From positions 1,567,103-1,631,102 of the forward strand of contig NZ_LR733293.1 of NCBI RefSeq assembly GCF_902506095.1: a stretch of 64,000 nt of DNA, given 5' to 3'. Below, in pieces: positions 9,271 through 17,621 of this stretch (its first letter is position 1; every line of letters starts with the position of its first letter). The notes under the pieces are model-generated. The model was not told the origin of the DNA. It was given only the letters and a program-made list of their open reading frames with translations, and did not search any database. The position numbers and the translations under genes were made by a program. The stretch is from Arthrobacter sp. 9AX. Lineage in GTDB: Bacteria > Actinomycetota > Actinomycetes > Actinomycetales > Micrococcaceae.

Positions 9271-9492
9271 CTAGCTAAGAAGCCCCAGAATTCCGATCAC
9301 TGCCGTGGCCGCGCCAAGCACCATCGAGATGCTCACCAGCACCACATGCACGGTGAGGAACCTGGTGGCCTTGCCGGCGCTGTCCCGGGCGCGCGGATCC
9401 TTCATAACCCGGCGCAGGAACTGCGGCCAGACCACCAGTGACCAGATGCCGGCGATGATCAGGACAAGCGCGGCAAAGACGGGCAGTTCCAC
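9271..9492 (-). CDS. SCO4848-family small membrane protein
   Basis: The 73-residue protein has two predicted transmembrane helices (about residues 5-24 and 48-70) joined by a basic loop FLRRVMKDPRARD. The pattern of a Trp-rich first helix (IWSLVVWPQFLR), short basic loop and TVHVVL before the second helix resembles the small actinobacterial SCO4848 family; this assignment is by recall of the pattern. Function is unknown. It begins with GTG 4 bp after the stop of the upstream DUF2505 gene, so the two form one unit. Confidence 0.75.
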   Translation of the reverse strand: MELPVFAALVLIIAGIWSLVVWPQFLRRVMKDPRARDSAGKATRFLTVHVVLVSISMVLGAATAVIGILGLLS

Positions 9493-9496
9493 GCGA

Positions 9497-9994
9497 CTAG
9501 TGGCTTTCCAGCCAGGCCTGTGCCTGCGCAGCCTGCAGGTTCAATGCCTTGGCCACCATGGGCTCGGCGGCATCGGCGATCTTGCCGCCCAGGAACGGAA
9601 CCGAGGACGTAACCGCACCCTCGAGCTCCACGCGGGTGCCGCCGTCGGCCGCCACCAGCCGCTGGACAGCAGTGACGTCCACGGGGGCGCCGGCGATCTT
9701 CAGCGAGATGTTGCTCTGCCGCGAACCGTCAGCGGCGGGAGCGTCCCAGTTCTCCACCTGGGTGACCTTCAAGTGCTCGCCCACGAACTTGCGGGCGATT
9801 TCCGGCAGGCGGGTGGTGGGCAGGGTGCGCACGGACGTGGCGCTGAACGCGCCGGCAACGTCGCCGTCGACGGTGAAGGATTCGAGGCTGCCACCGACGA
9901 GCTGGCTGACGTGGCGCTGGAAGTCCTCGTTCACCAGGACAGCTGCAACGCTGGGGACGGAGTGCGGAAGGGTGGTGGTTGCGCTCAGGGCCAT
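9497..9994 (-). CDS. DUF2505-domain protein
   Basis: The 165-residue soluble protein contains one DUF2505 domain over nearly its full length, a START/SRPBCC-like fold common in actinobacteria. It starts MALSATTTLP, has the hallmark PTTRLPEIARKFVGEHLKV region, and ends with an amphipathic helix (KIADAAEPMVAKALNLQ). There are no catalytic motifs or signal peptide. A lipid- or small-hydrophobe-binding role would fit the fold but is inference. It is co-directional with the small membrane protein downstream (4-bp gap). Confidence 0.78.
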   Translation of the reverse strand: MALSATTTLPHSVPSVAAVLVNEDFQRHVSQLVGGSLESFTVDGDVAGAFSATSVRTLPTTRLPEIARKFVGEHLKVTQVENWDAPAADGSRQSNISLKIAGAPVDVTAVQRLVAADGGTRVELEGAVTSSVPFLGGKIADAAEPMVAKALNLQAAQAQAWLESH

Positions 9995-10037
9995 GGGTCC
10001 TCCTGGGACGTGGGGGTCGGATTAGGCTCCAAACATC

Positions 10038-11546
10038 CTACGGGGTCCGGGCACCGGGCTCCGCATCCGCCAGCTTCCGTGCCGCGCCGGTGATGTTCCT
10101 GGCCATGGCCGGGAAGATCAGGCTGTGGAACGGCAGGACCGCCAGCCAGTAGAGCCGGCCGCTGAGTCCTTTGGGGAAGAAAATGGCCCGCTGCCGGTAG
10201 CGGCTGCCGCTGCCGTCCGGCTCCACGGACAACTCCAGCCACGCACGTCCCGGGGCCCGCATCTCGGCCCGGAGCCGCAGCAGTTTCCCGTGGTCGATCC
10301 GCTCCACCCGCCACCAGTCCACCACCTCGCCGCTGGCCAGCGTGTGCGGATGCCGGCGTCCCCGCAGGAGGCCCGCGCCGCCGGTCAGCTTGTCCAGCCA
10401 GCCGCGCACCTGCCAGGCCAGCGGCAGGGAGTACCAGCCGTTCCGCCCTCCTACGCCCTCGATGACCGTCCACACGTGCGCAGGATCGACGTCGCCGTGG
10501 AAGGTCCGTTCATCGATGTACACCTTGTGCCCGGCCCAGTCGGGGTCGCTGGGCAGGGGATCGGCGGCCACACCGGCGTTGGCCCACGTGGTCTCCACCT
10601 GGCCGTCGCGCTCCTTGCCGAGGGCCAGGGCCACAGCCGTGCGGTAGGCAGTCAGGCCGCCGTCGGGCTCCGGGATGTACCGGTCGATGTCATGCTCATT
10701 GGAGACGGCGTCGTGCTGGAGGGACTGGACCAGCGGAACTGCCATGGACAGCGGGATGGGCGTGGTCAAGGCCACCCACATACCGGCCAGCTTGGGGGCC
10801 GGTACCGGCAGGGCCAGCACCGGCCGGTACGGCAGGCCGGCTTCCGCGGCGTACTCCTGCATCATGCCGGCGTATGTGAGGACCTGGCGGCAGCCGACGT
10901 CGAACGTGCGGTTGAGCGGGCTGTCCAGTAACGCCGCGGAGACGAGGTAGTAGAGCACATCGCGCACGGCGATGGCTTCGATGCGGTTCCTGACCCAGCT
11001 GGGAGCGGGCATCAGCGGCAGCGTTTCGGCGAGGTGGCGGATCATCTCGAAGGATGCCGAGCCCGAGCCGATCACCACGCCGGCCTGGAACACTACCGCG
11101 TCCACCGGGCTGTCCAGGAACACCTGGCCCACAGCCTCCCGGGAACGCATGTGGGTGGAAAGCTCCACACCCTTGGGGTGGAGGCCGCCGAGGTAGACAA
11201 TCCTGTCCACGCCGGCATCCGCGGCCGCATCGGCAGCGGTCCGGGCCATGGCTTTCTCCTTGGCCTCGAACCCTGCCCCGGCGGCCATGGAATGCACCAG
11301 GTAGTAGAAAACGTCGACGCCGGCCAGCGCCGCCCGCAACGCCCCGCCGTCGTCCAGGCTGCTCTCCACCACCTCCACCCTGTCCCGCCAGGGGACACCG
11401 GCGATCTTGCCGGGGGAGCGCACCAGGACTTTGACGGTATGGCCCTCGTCGAGGAGCCTGGGCACCAGCCGGCCGCCGATATAGCCCGTGGCTCCCGTTA
11501 CCAGGACGGTCTTCGGTGAATGCGGCGTGCCGCTGGTTCCGCTCAT
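10038..11546 (-). CDS. NmrA-like/SDR oxidoreductase fused to DUF2867 domain
   Basis: The 502-residue protein begins with a Rossmann fold showing VTGATGYIGGRL near residue 16 and the extended/atypical SDR layout (VDVFYYLVHSM, then VYLGGLHP) to about residue 310. A C-terminal DUF2867 region follows (roughly 330-490; WTVIEGVGGRNGWYSLPLAW). It probably binds NAD(P) and acts on an unknown substrate. The ATG at 11546 is chosen because it immediately precedes the SDR domain and has an AGAGGG upstream; a longer open frame to 11795 would overlap the mfd start and has no homologous sequence. It is divergent from mfd across a 172-bp intergenic region. Confidence 0.82.
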   Translation of the reverse strand: MSGTSGTPHSPKTVLVTGATGYIGGRLVPRLLDEGHTVKVLVRSPGKIAGVPWRDRVEVVESSLDDGGALRAALAGVDVFYYLVHSMAAGAGFEAKEKAMARTAADAAADAGVDRIVYLGGLHPKGVELSTHMRSREAVGQVFLDSPVDAVVFQAGVVIGSGSASFEMIRHLAETLPLMPAPSWVRNRIEAIAVRDVLYYLVSAALLDSPLNRTFDVGCRQVLTYAGMMQEYAAEAGLPYRPVLALPVPAPKLAGMWVALTTPIPLSMAVPLVQSLQHDAVSNEHDIDRYIPEPDGGLTAYRTAVALALGKERDGQVETTWANAGVAADPLPSDPDWAGHKVYIDERTFHGDVDPAHVWTVIEGVGGRNGWYSLPLAWQVRGWLDKLTGGAGLLRGRRHPHTLASGEVVDWWRVERIDHGKLLRLRAEMRAPGRAWLELSVEPDGSGSRYRQRAIFFPKGLSGRLYWLAVLPFHSLIFPAMARNITGAARKLADAEPGARTP

Positions 11547-11718
11547 GCTGTGCCCTCTCGTCCTGTTTCCTTTGCCCTCTGCAGGGGTTCGGAGCGGCCG
11601 CCGTTGTGGACGGCTGCCATGTCGCCGGCTGGGGGTAGGCTGGGATGACCCGGGATTCGCAGCGAATTTCGGGTTTTCGCGTTGCCTGCTTTTCCGTAAC
11701 ACCACAGGAGCTTCTGCC

Positions 11719-14700
11719 ATGAGCCTTCCCGGCCCGTCCACCGCCGGCCCATCCAGCACTGGAAAGTCCGGCACCGGTAAATCCAGCACCGGCAAGTCCA
11801 GCGTAGGCCCTTCACTGGAGGGACTGCGCCGCGCCCTCGCCGCGGACGGGACCTTCGCCCGGGTCCACGCCGAGGCTGCCCGCGGCTTCGCCGTTCGGGG
11901 CCAGGACTACCAGATCAGTGCCCCCGCGGGCCTCCGGCCGGTGCTGCTCGCCGAGATGGCCGACGGCGTGGCTGCCGCCGCCGGAGCATCAGACGGTGCC
12001 GGGCCGGGCGTGGTCCTGGCCGTCACCGCCACCGGGCGGGAAGCGGAGGACCTCACCGCCGCGCTGCGTGCGTACCTGCCGGCTGATGCGGTGGCTGAGT
12101 TCCCCAGCTGGGAGACACTCCCGCATGAGCGGCTCTCGCCGCGCTCGGACACCGTGGGGCGGCGGCTGTCCGTCCTGCGACGGCTCGCGCATCCGGAAAG
12201 TTCGACGACGGGGCCCCTCCGCGTGGTGGTGGCACCCGTCCGCGCCGTGGTCCAGCCCGTTGTGGCCGGATTGGGCGAGCTGGTCCCCGTCACCCTGAAG
12301 GTGGGCCAGGAGAAGCCGTTCACCGACGTGGTGCGGAGCCTGGCCGAAGCCGCGTACGCCCGGGTGGACATGGTGACCCACCGCGGCGAGTTCGCCGTCC
12401 GCGGCGGCATCATCGACGTCTTCCCGCCCACCGAGGACCACCCCATCCGGGTGGAGTTCTTCGGCGACGAAGTGGACCAGATGCGCTGGTTCGCGGTGGC
12501 GGACCAGCGCTCGCTGTCCTCGCCCGGGCTGCACCATCCCACCGAACTGCACGCACCGCCCTGCCGGGAAATCCTCATCACCCCGTCCGTGATGTCACGG
12601 GCAGCGACGTTGAAGTCCCAGCTGCCCGCCGCAGCGGACATGCTGGAAAAGATCGCCGGCGGCATCGCGGTGGAGGGCATGGAGTCCCTGGCACCGGTGC
12701 TGGTGGACGCCATGGTCCCGTTTGTGGACCAGCTCCCCGCAGGTTCCATCTCGGTGATTATCGAACCCGAGAAGGTCCGCACCCGCGCCCACGACCTCGC
12801 CGCCACCAACGAGGAATTCCTCGAAGCGGCCTGGTCCACCGCCTCCGACGGCGGGACGGCCCCGCTGGACCTCAGCTCGCAGGCCAGCGCCGCCCTCCAT
12901 TCCGCCAGTTTCCGTTCACTGACGGAAACCCGGACCTCAGCCCTGGAGCATGGTGTGTCGTGGTGGTCCATTACCTCGTTGGCGCAGGACGAGGAACTGC
13001 TGCCGGACATCGACGTCCTGAACCTGCACGCCCGCGAGCCCCGCGGCTACCAGGGCGACGTGGCGGAAATGATGGACTTCATCGGCTCCCATGTCCGTGA
13101 CCAGTGGCGGATCGTTGTGGCCACCGAGGGTCCCGGGCCCGCCCAGCGGCTGGCAGAACTGTTCCACGACGCGGACATCCCCTGCGCCAGGGTGGACAGC
13201 CTGGACCACGAGCCCCAGGCAGGCATCATCGAGGTCACCACTGCCGCCGTCGGACGCGGTTTTGTCCTGGACGGGCTGAAGCTGGGCCTGCTCACCGAAG
13301 CGGACCTGCTGGGCCGGACCTCCGCCGGGTCCACCAAGGACATGCGCCGGATGCCCTCCAAGCGGCGTAACGCAGTGGACCCGCTGCAGCTGGTGGCGGG
13401 CGATCACGTGGTCCACGAACAGCACGGCATCGGCAAGTTCGTGGAGCTGATCCAGCGCAAGGTTGCCGGCGGAGGTGACGGGGTGCGCGAGTACCTGGTC
13501 CTGGAGTACGCGCCGTCCAAGCGCGGTGCCCCGGGTGACCGGCTGTTCGTCCCCACGGACCAGCTGGACCAGGTGACCCGGTACGTGGGCGGCGACACCC
13601 CGGTGCTGAGCAAGATGGGCGGCGCGGACTGGGCCAGCACCAAGTCCAAGGCCCGGAAGGCAGTCAAGGAGATCGCCGGCGAGCTGATCCGGCTGTATTC
13701 GGCCCGGATGGCTTCCCGCGGGCACGCCTTCGGCCCCGATACCCCCTGGCAGCGCGAGCTGGAAGAAGCGTTCCCGTACGTTGAGACACCGGACCAGCTG
13801 ACCACCATCAACGAGGTCAAGGCGGACATGGAGCGGGAGATCCCCATGGACCGGCTGGTCTCCGGCGACGTGGGGTACGGCAAGACGGAGATCGCAGTGC
13901 GCGCCGCGTTCAAGGCCGTCCAGGACGGCAAACAGGTGGCGGTGCTGGTGCCCACCACCCTGCTGGCCCAGCAGCACTACGAGACGTTCACAGAGCGGTT
14001 CTCCGGCTTCCCCCTGCGCGTGAAGCCCCTGTCCCGCTTCCAGGCGGCCAAGGAGGCGAAGGAAACCCAGGAGGGTGTCAAGAACGGCACCGTGGACGTG
14101 GTGATCGGCACCCACCGGCTGCTGTCCAAGGACTTTGAGTTCAAGGACCTGGGCCTGGTGATCGTGGACGAGGAGCAGCGCTTCGGCGTGGAGCACAAGG
14201 AAGCGCTCAAGAAGATGCGCACCAACGTGGACGTGCTGGCCATGAGTGCCACGCCGATTCCGCGCACCCTGGAGATGTCACTCACCGGCATCCGGGAAAC
14301 CTCCACCCTGGCCACCCCGCCGGAGGAGCGCCACCCCGTCCTGACCTACGTGGGGCCTTACACCGACAAGCAGACCTCGGCCGCGATCCGGCGTGAGCTG
14401 ATGCGCGAAGGCCAGGTGTTCCTGGTCCACAATCGGGTATCCACCATTGAGCGCACCGCGGCCAAGATCCGCGAACTGGTCCCGGAGGCACGGGTGGAGG
14501 TGGCCCACGGGCAGATGTCCGAGAGCCGCCTGGAGCAGATCATCGTGGACTTCTGGGAGAAACGCTTCGACGTGCTGGTGTGCACCACCATCATCGAAAC
14601 CGGCCTGGACATCTCCAACGCCAACACCCTGATCGTGGACGGCGCGGACAAATACGGCCTGTCGCAGCTCCACCAGCTGCGCGGGCGTGTGGGCCGCGGC

Positions 14701-15438
14701 CGCGAGCGGGCGTACGCCTACTTCCTGTACCCGTCCGAGAAACCGCTGGGTGAGGTGGCGCTGGAGCGGCTTAAGGCTGTGGCCACGCACAACGAGCTGG
14801 GCGCCGGCATGCAGCTGGCCATGAAGGACCTCGAAATCCGTGGCGCCGGCAATCTGCTCGGCGGCGAACAGTCCGGGCATATCCAGGGCGTGGGCTTCGA
14901 CCTGTACATCCGCCTGGTGGGCGAGGCGGTGGCCGACTACCGCGGCGAGGCCGAGGAGAAGGCCGCCGAGATGAAGATCGAACTGCCCGTGAACGCGCAC
15001 CTCCCGCACGATTACGTGCCGGGGGAGCGGCTTCGCCTGGAGGCTTACCGCAAGCTGGCGGCAGCCCTCACCAACGAGGCCATCGACGAAGTCCTGGCCG
15101 AACTGGTGGACAGGTACGGCGAGCCGCCCCTGCCCGCCCAGAACCTGGTGGCCGTGGCCCGCTTCCGGGTGGGAGCCCGGGAAGCCGGCCTTTCCGATGT
15201 GGCGCTGCAAGGCAACTTCATCAAGTTCTCGCCCGCCACCCTGCCCGAGTCCAAGGTGATGCGGCTGAACCGGATGTACCCGGGATCCCAGTCCAAGCCT
15301 GCCCTCGATGCCGTGCTGATCCCCAAGCCGAAAACGGCGAAGATCGGCGGCAGGGACCTGCAGGACGCCGAGATCCTGGAGTGGGCCAACGGCGTCATCC
15401 GCAACATCTTCTCCGATGCCCCGCTGGCGGTGAGTTAG
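11719..15438 (+). CDS. mfd: Transcription-repair coupling factor Mfd
   Basis: The 1,239-residue ATP-dependent DNA translocase removes RNA polymerase stalled at lesions and recruits UvrA. The N-terminal UvrB-like region (to about 480) is followed by the RNA-polymerase-interacting domain (DHVVHEQHGIGKFVELI), the RecG-like helicase core with Walker A GDVGYGKTE (Lys722) and DEEQ box (Asp817), and the C-terminal TRCF domain. The ATG has AGGAG at 11706-11710 with 8-bp spacing. The first 31 residues carry an unusual SSTGK repeat (see 11752-11811). The membrane hydrolase gene starts 6 bp after the stop, so the two are probably co-transcribed. Confidence 0.96.
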   Translation: MSLPGPSTAGPSSTGKSGTGKSSTGKSSVGPSLEGLRRALAADGTFARVHAEAARGFAVRGQDYQISAPAGLRPVLLAEMADGVAAAAGASDGAGPGVVLAVTATGREAEDLTAALRAYLPADAVAEFPSWETLPHERLSPRSDTVGRRLSVLRRLAHPESSTTGPLRVVVAPVRAVVQPVVAGLGELVPVTLKVGQEKPFTDVVRSLAEAAYARVDMVTHRGEFAVRGGIIDVFPPTEDHPIRVEFFGDEVDQMRWFAVADQRSLSSPGLHHPTELHAPPCREILITPSVMSRAATLKSQLPAAADMLEKIAGGIAVEGMESLAPVLVDAMVPFVDQLPAGSISVIIEPEKVRTRAHDLAATNEEFLEAAWSTASDGGTAPLDLSSQASAALHSASFRSLTETRTSALEHGVSWWSITSLAQDEELLPDIDVLNLHAREPRGYQGDVAEMMDFIGSHVRDQWRIVVATEGPGPAQRLAELFHDADIPCARVDSLDHEPQAGIIEVTTAAVGRGFVLDGLKLGLLTEADLLGRTSAGSTKDMRRMPSKRRNAVDPLQLVAGDHVVHEQHGIGKFVELIQRKVAGGGDGVREYLVLEYAPSKRGAPGDRLFVPTDQLDQVTRYVGGDTPVLSKMGGADWASTKSKARKAVKEIAGELIRLYSARMASRGHAFGPDTPWQRELEEAFPYVETPDQLTTINEVKADMEREIPMDRLVSGDVGYGKTEIAVRAAFKAVQDGKQVAVLVPTTLLAQQHYETFTERFSGFPLRVKPLSRFQAAKEAKETQEGVKNGTVDVVIGTHRLLSKDFEFKDLGLVIVDEEQRFGVEHKEALKKMRTNVDVLAMSATPIPRTLEMSLTGIRETSTLATPPEERHPVLTYVGPYTDKQTSAAIRRELMREGQVFLVHNRVSTIERTAAKIRELVPEARVEVAHGQMSESRLEQIIVDFWEKRFDVLVCTTIIETGLDISNANTLIVDGADKYGLSQLHQLRGRVGRGRERAYAYFLYPSEKPLGEVALERLKAVATHNELGAGMQLAMKDLEIRGAGNLLGGEQSGHIQGVGFDLYIRLVGEAVADYRGEAEEKAAEMKIELPVNAHLPHDYVPGERLRLEAYRKLAAALTNEAIDEVLAELVDRYGEPPLPAQNLVAVARFRVGAREAGLSDVALQGNFIKFSPATLPESKVMRLNRMYPGSQSKPALDAVLIPKPKTAKIGGRDLQDAEILEWANGVIRNIFSDAPLAVS
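11752..11811 (+). repeat. 15-bp tandem repeat in the mfd 5' end
   Basis: Four 15-bp units (11752-11766, 11767-11781, 11782-11796, 11797-11811) encode SSTGK, SGTGK, SSTGK and a degenerate SSVGP. They lie before the conserved Mfd domains and form a flexible Ser/Gly/Lys-rich tail. Such repeats can change copy number in frame. Confidence 0.8.
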
Positions 15439-15444
15439 GACTTG

Positions 15445-16257
15445 ATGGGAGGACATCACGCCGCGTCGGGAGCCGCGGCGTGGGTAGCCGTTGCCTCAAC
15501 GGGGCCGTACACCCTGGGCTGGTACCCCCTGGACGCCACCGGAATCCTGATCGGCGGAATGGCGACGGCGGGCACCGCCCTGGTGTGCGACTGGGACCAC
15601 CGGCACAGCACCGTAGCGAACTCCCTCCCGCCGCTGTCCAATGTGATCGCCGTCGGGATTGAAAATGCCAGCGGCGGGCACCGGCAGGGCACGCACTCCG
15701 TCCTCGGGGCTGCTTTCTTTGTGCTGCTGGCGACGCTGGCCGGGCAGGTCCAGGTACAGACCCAGTGGGGGCTGCTGTCCGTGGGGGCCGGGCTGCTGTG
15801 CATGTTCATGATCAACATCGCGGCCAAGGCGCTCAAGCTTTTCCCGAAGTCCGGGTTCCTGACCAACTGGATCTTCGGGCTGGTGATGGCCGGGCTCGTC
15901 ACCTGGTACGCCCCGGACCAGTGGACCTGGCTGCCCATGTCCATGCTGATCGGCGTGACCGTCCACATCATCGGCGACCTCGTGACCGTGGGCGGGGTGC
16001 CCCTGCTCTGGCCGCTGGTGATCCGGCCGCCCAAGGTGCTGCGCCGGCTGCCGCTGCTGCGCAACGTCTGGCGGCCCAATGGCGCGCTGTCCGTGCCGCT
16101 GCTGGGCCGGGCAGGGTCAAAGCGGGAATGGCTCCTGCTGATCCCTGTCAGCGCCTACGCGATGGTGGGGCTGTGCGTGGCCGGCTGGTCCATAGCCCAG
16201 ACCCACTGGACCCGCGTGGCCGCGGCCGCCGAAGCGTGGGCCAGCCTCTGGTTCTAA
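15445..16257 (+). CDS. YdjM/DUF457-family membrane-bound metal-dependent hydrolase
   Basis: The 270-residue protein resembles the YdjM-like inner-membrane hydrolase family. It has a GGHHAASGAAAW start with paired histidines, D-W-D-H-R-H-S after the second hydrophobic segment, the R-x-G-T-H-S-V-L-G box and a late HIIGDLVT motif. These His/Asp residues are the family's likely metal ligands. About five hydrophobic segments place it in the membrane. ATG 15445 is preferred over TTG 15442 because AGGA at 15437-15440 leaves only the ATG a workable spacing. It follows mfd by 6 bp. The substrate is unknown. Confidence 0.8.
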   Translation: MGGHHAASGAAAWVAVASTGPYTLGWYPLDATGILIGGMATAGTALVCDWDHRHSTVANSLPPLSNVIAVGIENASGGHRQGTHSVLGAAFFVLLATLAGQVQVQTQWGLLSVGAGLLCMFMINIAAKALKLFPKSGFLTNWIFGLVMAGLVTWYAPDQWTWLPMSMLIGVTVHIIGDLVTVGGVPLLWPLVIRPPKVLRRLPLLRNVWRPNGALSVPLLGRAGSKREWLLLIPVSAYAMVGLCVAGWSIAQTHWTRVAAAAEAWASLWF

Positions 16258-16264
16258 GGTACGC

Positions 16265-16299
16265 AAGAGACCCCCTGGACAGCGTCCAAGGGGTCTCTT
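16265..16299. terminator. Bidirectional terminator
   Basis: AAGAGACCCC (16265-16274) pairs with GGGGTCTCTT (16290-16299), with an inner TGGAC/GTCCA stem, followed by CCCGTTT. It ends the mfd-hydrolase unit and serves the convergent deoC unit. Confidence 0.88.
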
Positions 16300-16379
16300 C
16301 CCGTTTGGGGATCCCAGCCGGGATTGCGCTGAGTGTCCTTCTGAAGCTCAAAACGACACTTGGCGCTACTTATTTGGGG

Positions 16380-16643
16380 TTAGTGCTCGCCTGCGGAGTC
16401 GGAACGGCCCAGGATGGTCTGCGGGATCCAGTAGGTCAGGCCGAAGAGCAGGATGCACACAGCCATGGGCCACGGGTTGCCGAGCGTAAGGAAGGACAGC
16501 GAGTAGATCGCGCCGAGGAACAGGGCCATCATGACCACAAACAGGACGATGCTGGTGCCGAGCTTGTTCTCGTTCTGGGGGGTCTGGATAGCCCCTTCGT
16601 GGGACGCCGGGCCCTGGCTGGAAGCCGTGATCTTGCTGGACAT
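16380..16643 (-). CDS. Small two-helix membrane protein, unknown function
   Basis: The 87-residue product has a polar N-terminus (about 28 residues) and two predicted membrane helices (about 29-50 and 57-77; IVLFVVMMALFLGAIYSL and PMAVCILLFGLTYWIPQ). I do not recognise a named family. Two overlapping ATGs follow AAGGAGGA: the one at 16647 is directly against the ribosome site and opens a frame without membrane segments, while ATG 16643 has a better 4-bp spacing and gives this protein. It lies 51 bp downstream of deoC and is probably co-transcribed with it. Confidence 0.72.
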   Translation of the reverse strand: MSSKITASSQGPASHEGAIQTPQNENKLGTSIVLFVVMMALFLGAIYSLSFLTLGNPWPMAVCILLFGLTYWIPQTILGRSDSAGEH

Positions 16644-16694
16644 TCATTCCTCCTTGGCCGCGCGGGCCTCAATCTGTGGCGGCTCCGGAAGCTG

Positions 16695-17420
16695 TCAGTA
16701 GGAGGATGAACCCTGTTCACCCTTGACAATGGCGATGCCGGAGCTGGCACCAATACGTGTTGCACCTGCTGCAATCATAGCCTGCGCGTCCTCCAGGGAA
16801 CGCACGCCGCCGGAGGCCTTGACACCAAGCCCGGGGCCCACGGTCCGGCGCATCAGGGCGATGTCCTCCGCCGTGGCGCCCCCGCCGTTGAAGCCGGTGG
16901 AGGTCTTGACGAAGTCGGCGCCCGCCTCCACCGCGGCCTCACACGCGAGAACCTTCTGCGGATCGTCCAGCAGCGCCGTTTCGATGATCACTTTCAGGAT
17001 GGCGCCGCTGGCGTGGACGGCCTCCGCCACCGATGTAATGTCCTCCACCAGCGCACCCTTGTCACCGGCGCGGGCGGCCGCGATGTTGATGACCATGTCC
17101 ACCTCGTCCGCGCCGTCCAGCACCGCGCCGCGGGCCTCGAAGGCCTTGACGTCGGTGGGCGTGGCGCCCAGCGGGAAACCCACCACGGAACAGGTGAGTA
17201 CGCCAGAGCCCTTGAGTGCCTTCTTCACGGTCTTGACCCAGACGGGGTTCACGCACACGGATTTGAAGTGGTATTCGGCCGCCTCGGCGCAGACTTTGAG
17301 GATGTCAGCCTCGCCCGCCTCGGGCTTCAACAGCGTGTGGTCGATGAATGACGCGATGCTGCCTGGTCCCGGGGCTCCGGTAGCGGCTGTTTCAACGGAA
17401 GGGGTGGCTTCCTTGCTCAT
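16695..17420 (-). CDS. deoC: Deoxyribose-phosphate aldolase
   Basis: The 241-residue class I aldolase splits 2-deoxyribose-5-phosphate into glyceraldehyde-3-phosphate and acetaldehyde in nucleoside salvage. The family core is complete: [10 protein letters not shown] near the N-terminus, [21 protein letters not shown] with the proton-relay Asp, the Schiff-base lysine in [10 protein letters not shown] and the second lysine in [12 protein letters not shown] 17420 starts a short 22-residue extension before the barrel. Inverted repeats 84-145 bp upstream may be regulatory. The purine nucleoside phosphorylase and phosphosugar mutase of the same salvage route lie 7-10 kb away. Confidence 0.95.
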   Translation of the reverse strand: MSKEATPSVETAATGAPGPGSIASFIDHTLLKPEAGEADILKVCAEAAEYHFKSVCVNPVWVKTVKKALKGSGVLTCSVVGFPLGATPTDVKAFEARGAVLDGADEVDMVINIAAARAGDKGALVEDITSVAEAVHASGAILKVIIETALLDDPQKVLACEAAVEAGADFVKTSTGFNGGGATAEDIALMRRTVGPGLGVKASGGVRSLEDAQAMIAAGATRIGASSGIAIVKGEQGSSSY

Positions 17421-17503
17421 GATGGTCCTCTCGCAGGGGCCGGTGGGGCAGGGGCGTTGGTGACGCCCCTGACTCGTTTCGGAACCATCTTGCCACAGCC
17501 GGA

Positions 17504-17527
17504 CGAACGGGAACGTGGGCCCGTTCG
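17504..17527. promoter_or_regulatory. Inverted repeat upstream of deoC
   Basis: CGAACGGG (17504-17511) and CCCGTTCG (17520-17527) are perfect 8-bp arms around an 8-bp spacer, 84 bp upstream of the deoC ATG. The spacing suits a dimeric repressor site such as a DeoR-type operator, but it could equally be part of the double hairpin that ends the neighbouring oxidoreductase transcript. Confidence 0.35.
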
Positions 17528-17533
17528 CGCAGG

Positions 17534-17565
17534 GCTCCCTGGCCGAGCTTGCGAGGCCAGGGAGC
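17534..17565 (-). terminator. Hairpin after the FAD oxidoreductase; copy 1 of a recurring element
   Basis: GCTCCCTGGCC (17534-17544) pairs with GGCCAGGGAGC (17555-17565) around the 10-nt loop GAGCTTGCGA. It lies 57 bp after the stop of the FAD oxidoreductase gene (minus strand). A second copy with nearly the same loop is at 28551-28578. Confidence 0.7.
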
Positions 17566-17621
17566 GGGTGGGGAGGGCCAGTTTCCGCCCTGTCCGGGCT
17601 GGTTATTGGGCCGGGAGCTGG

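Noticed and set aside
11547..11795. Longer N-terminus for the NmrA-like gene and an upstream start at 11488 for mfd
   Set aside because: The two extensions overlap each other, lack family sequence, and good starts exist at 11546 and 11719.
16366..16647. Alternative 93-codon frame starting 4 bp before the small membrane protein
   Set aside because: Its ATG abuts the ribosome site and the product lacks the two membrane helices seen in the neighbouring frame.
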